Shown here piece by piece: positions 14,623 through 14,812 of a stretch of DNA of 14,812 nt (position 1 is its first letter; each line of letters starts with the position of its first letter). The notes under the pieces are model-generated. The model was not told the DNA's origin. It ran no database searches and was given only the letters and a program-made list of their open reading frames with translations. This DNA is from Holosporales bacterium. GTDB taxonomy: Bacteria; Pseudomonadota; Alphaproteobacteria; RUG11792. A program made the translations under genes and the position numbers. The stretch is taken from contig JAIROR010000013.1 of NCBI GenBank assembly GCA_031257415.1, positions 1 to 14,812 of the forward strand, given 5' to 3'.

Positions 14623-14645
14623 TTTTCTTTGTTAGAATCTATACT
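14618..14645 (+). promoter_or_regulatory. Putative promoter of the gene at 14730
   Basis: TTAACT (14618-14623), 16 bases, then TATACT (14640-14645). The poor -35 would fit an activator-dependent promoter. Transcription would begin near 14652, giving a leader of about 78 bases that contains the 14658-14673 hairpin. Confidence 0.5.
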
Positions 14646-14650
14646 AACAA
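14629..14650. promoter_or_regulatory. Inverted repeat over the -10 box (operator-like)
   Basis: TTGTTAG (14629-14635) and CTAACAA (14644-14650) are a perfect 7-bp inverted repeat separated by 8 bases. The second arm overlaps the end of the TATACT -10 box, so a dimeric repressor bound here could block transcription. No regulator is identified. Confidence 0.45.
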
Positions 14651-14657
14651 TCCCCTA

Positions 14658-14673
14658 AGCCCAAAACGGGGCT
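14658..14673 (+). other. Small hairpin in the leader of the gene at 14730
   Basis: AGCCC (14658-14662) pairs with GGGCT (14669-14673) around six bases. It falls just after the predicted transcription start, so it may stabilise the 5' end of the mRNA. It is too small to call a riboswitch. Confidence 0.3.
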
Positions 14674-14729
14674 GGGTCTGTTTTACTGAATTATAACTAT
14701 TTTTTAACTTTTTTTAAAGGAACTTTATC

Positions 14730-14812
14730 ATGTATTCTTATGTATTCGCTCGTAAAGATAAAGAAGAACATATTAAACACCAAGTCTTCAGCAGCCTTTC
14801 TACTAGTGGAAA
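14730..14812 (+). CDS. Start of an unidentified gene (3' partial)
   Basis: ATG at 14730 follows AAAGGA with 8 bases of spacing and lies downstream of the CtrA-like promoter. Twenty-seven codons are visible, MYSYVFARKDKEEHIKHQV at the start, with no stop before the window ends. The visible part is basic and charged, with no signal peptide, so the product is probably cytoplasmic. I recognise no family from this fragment. Confidence 0.6.
   Translation, partial: MYSYVFARKDKEEHIKHQVFSSLSTSG

Larger units (their letters stand above)
14151..14729. promoter_or_regulatory. AT-rich regulatory region between divergent genes
   Basis: 579 bases without a convincing gene, separating the minus-strand aminotransferase from the plus-strand gene at 14730. 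The left half holds single TTAACC sites (14243, 14313), a CTTTCC-AA-GGAAAG inverted repeat (about 14328-14341) and an 11-bp-period direct repeat of TTTGTCCCAT (14406-14415, 14417-14426). The right half holds CtrA-like motifs, one DnaA-box-like TTTTACACA (14552-14560), the promoter of the next gene and its leader hairpin. A 66-codon minus-strand frame here is probably chance. Confidence 0.6.

Overview
The window looks like a piece of the chromosome of a host-associated alphaproteobacterium, most likely from the Rickettsiales or Holosporales. This is an inference from several features: scattered single housekeeping genes (gatB without gatA or gatC, pheT without pheS, tolQ without tolR), several signal-peptide proteins of no recognisable family with internal duplications, gene remnants, and paired TTAA-N7-TTAAC motifs of the alphaproteobacterial CtrA type. 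No rRNA, tRNA, intact insertion sequence or CRISPR array was seen.

Layout, left part (plus strand). Positions 1-1575 hold two paralogous small secreted proteins whose first 90 or so bases are nearly identical; the first is cut by the window edge. About 500 bases of apparent gene debris follow (1576-2081). Then comes a probable cell-envelope operon: a membrane-anchored M23 peptidoglycan hydrolase with a LysM/OapA-like module and a long disordered linker (2082-3866), and rmuC 15 bases downstream (3882-4976). tolQ (5207-5953) has its own consensus-like promoter.

Middle part (minus strand). gatB (5997-7505) converges on tolQ. Next are two accessory genes: an unrecognised secreted protein with an internal 54-residue duplication (7712-8815), and a small MORN-like protein (8939-9199) whose signal peptide lies in a different frame just upstream (9156-9263). 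The 3' side of each carries a copy of a 65-bp repeat centred on a hairpin. pheT (9453-11888) follows.

Right part. rlmN (12013-13047) and a DegT/DnrJ/EryC1 sugar aminotransferase (13044-14150) form a minus-strand pair overlapping by GTGA. The last 660 bases are an AT-rich regulatory region with three TTAA half-sites at an exact 11-bp period, another TTAA-N7-TTAAC over a putative -35 box, an inverted repeat over the -10 box, and the start of a plus-strand gene (14730 onward) that leaves the window.

Themes. Several genes begin 25-50 bases after a readable sigma70-type promoter. Small in-frame tandem duplications (12, 21 and 24 bp) recur in at least four unrelated genes, which suggests replication slippage is an active source of protein variation. 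No complete new multi-gene system is evident. The most interesting items are the CtrA-like promoter region at the right end, the paired hairpin repeat with the decaying MORN gene, and the leader-sharing secreted paralogues.
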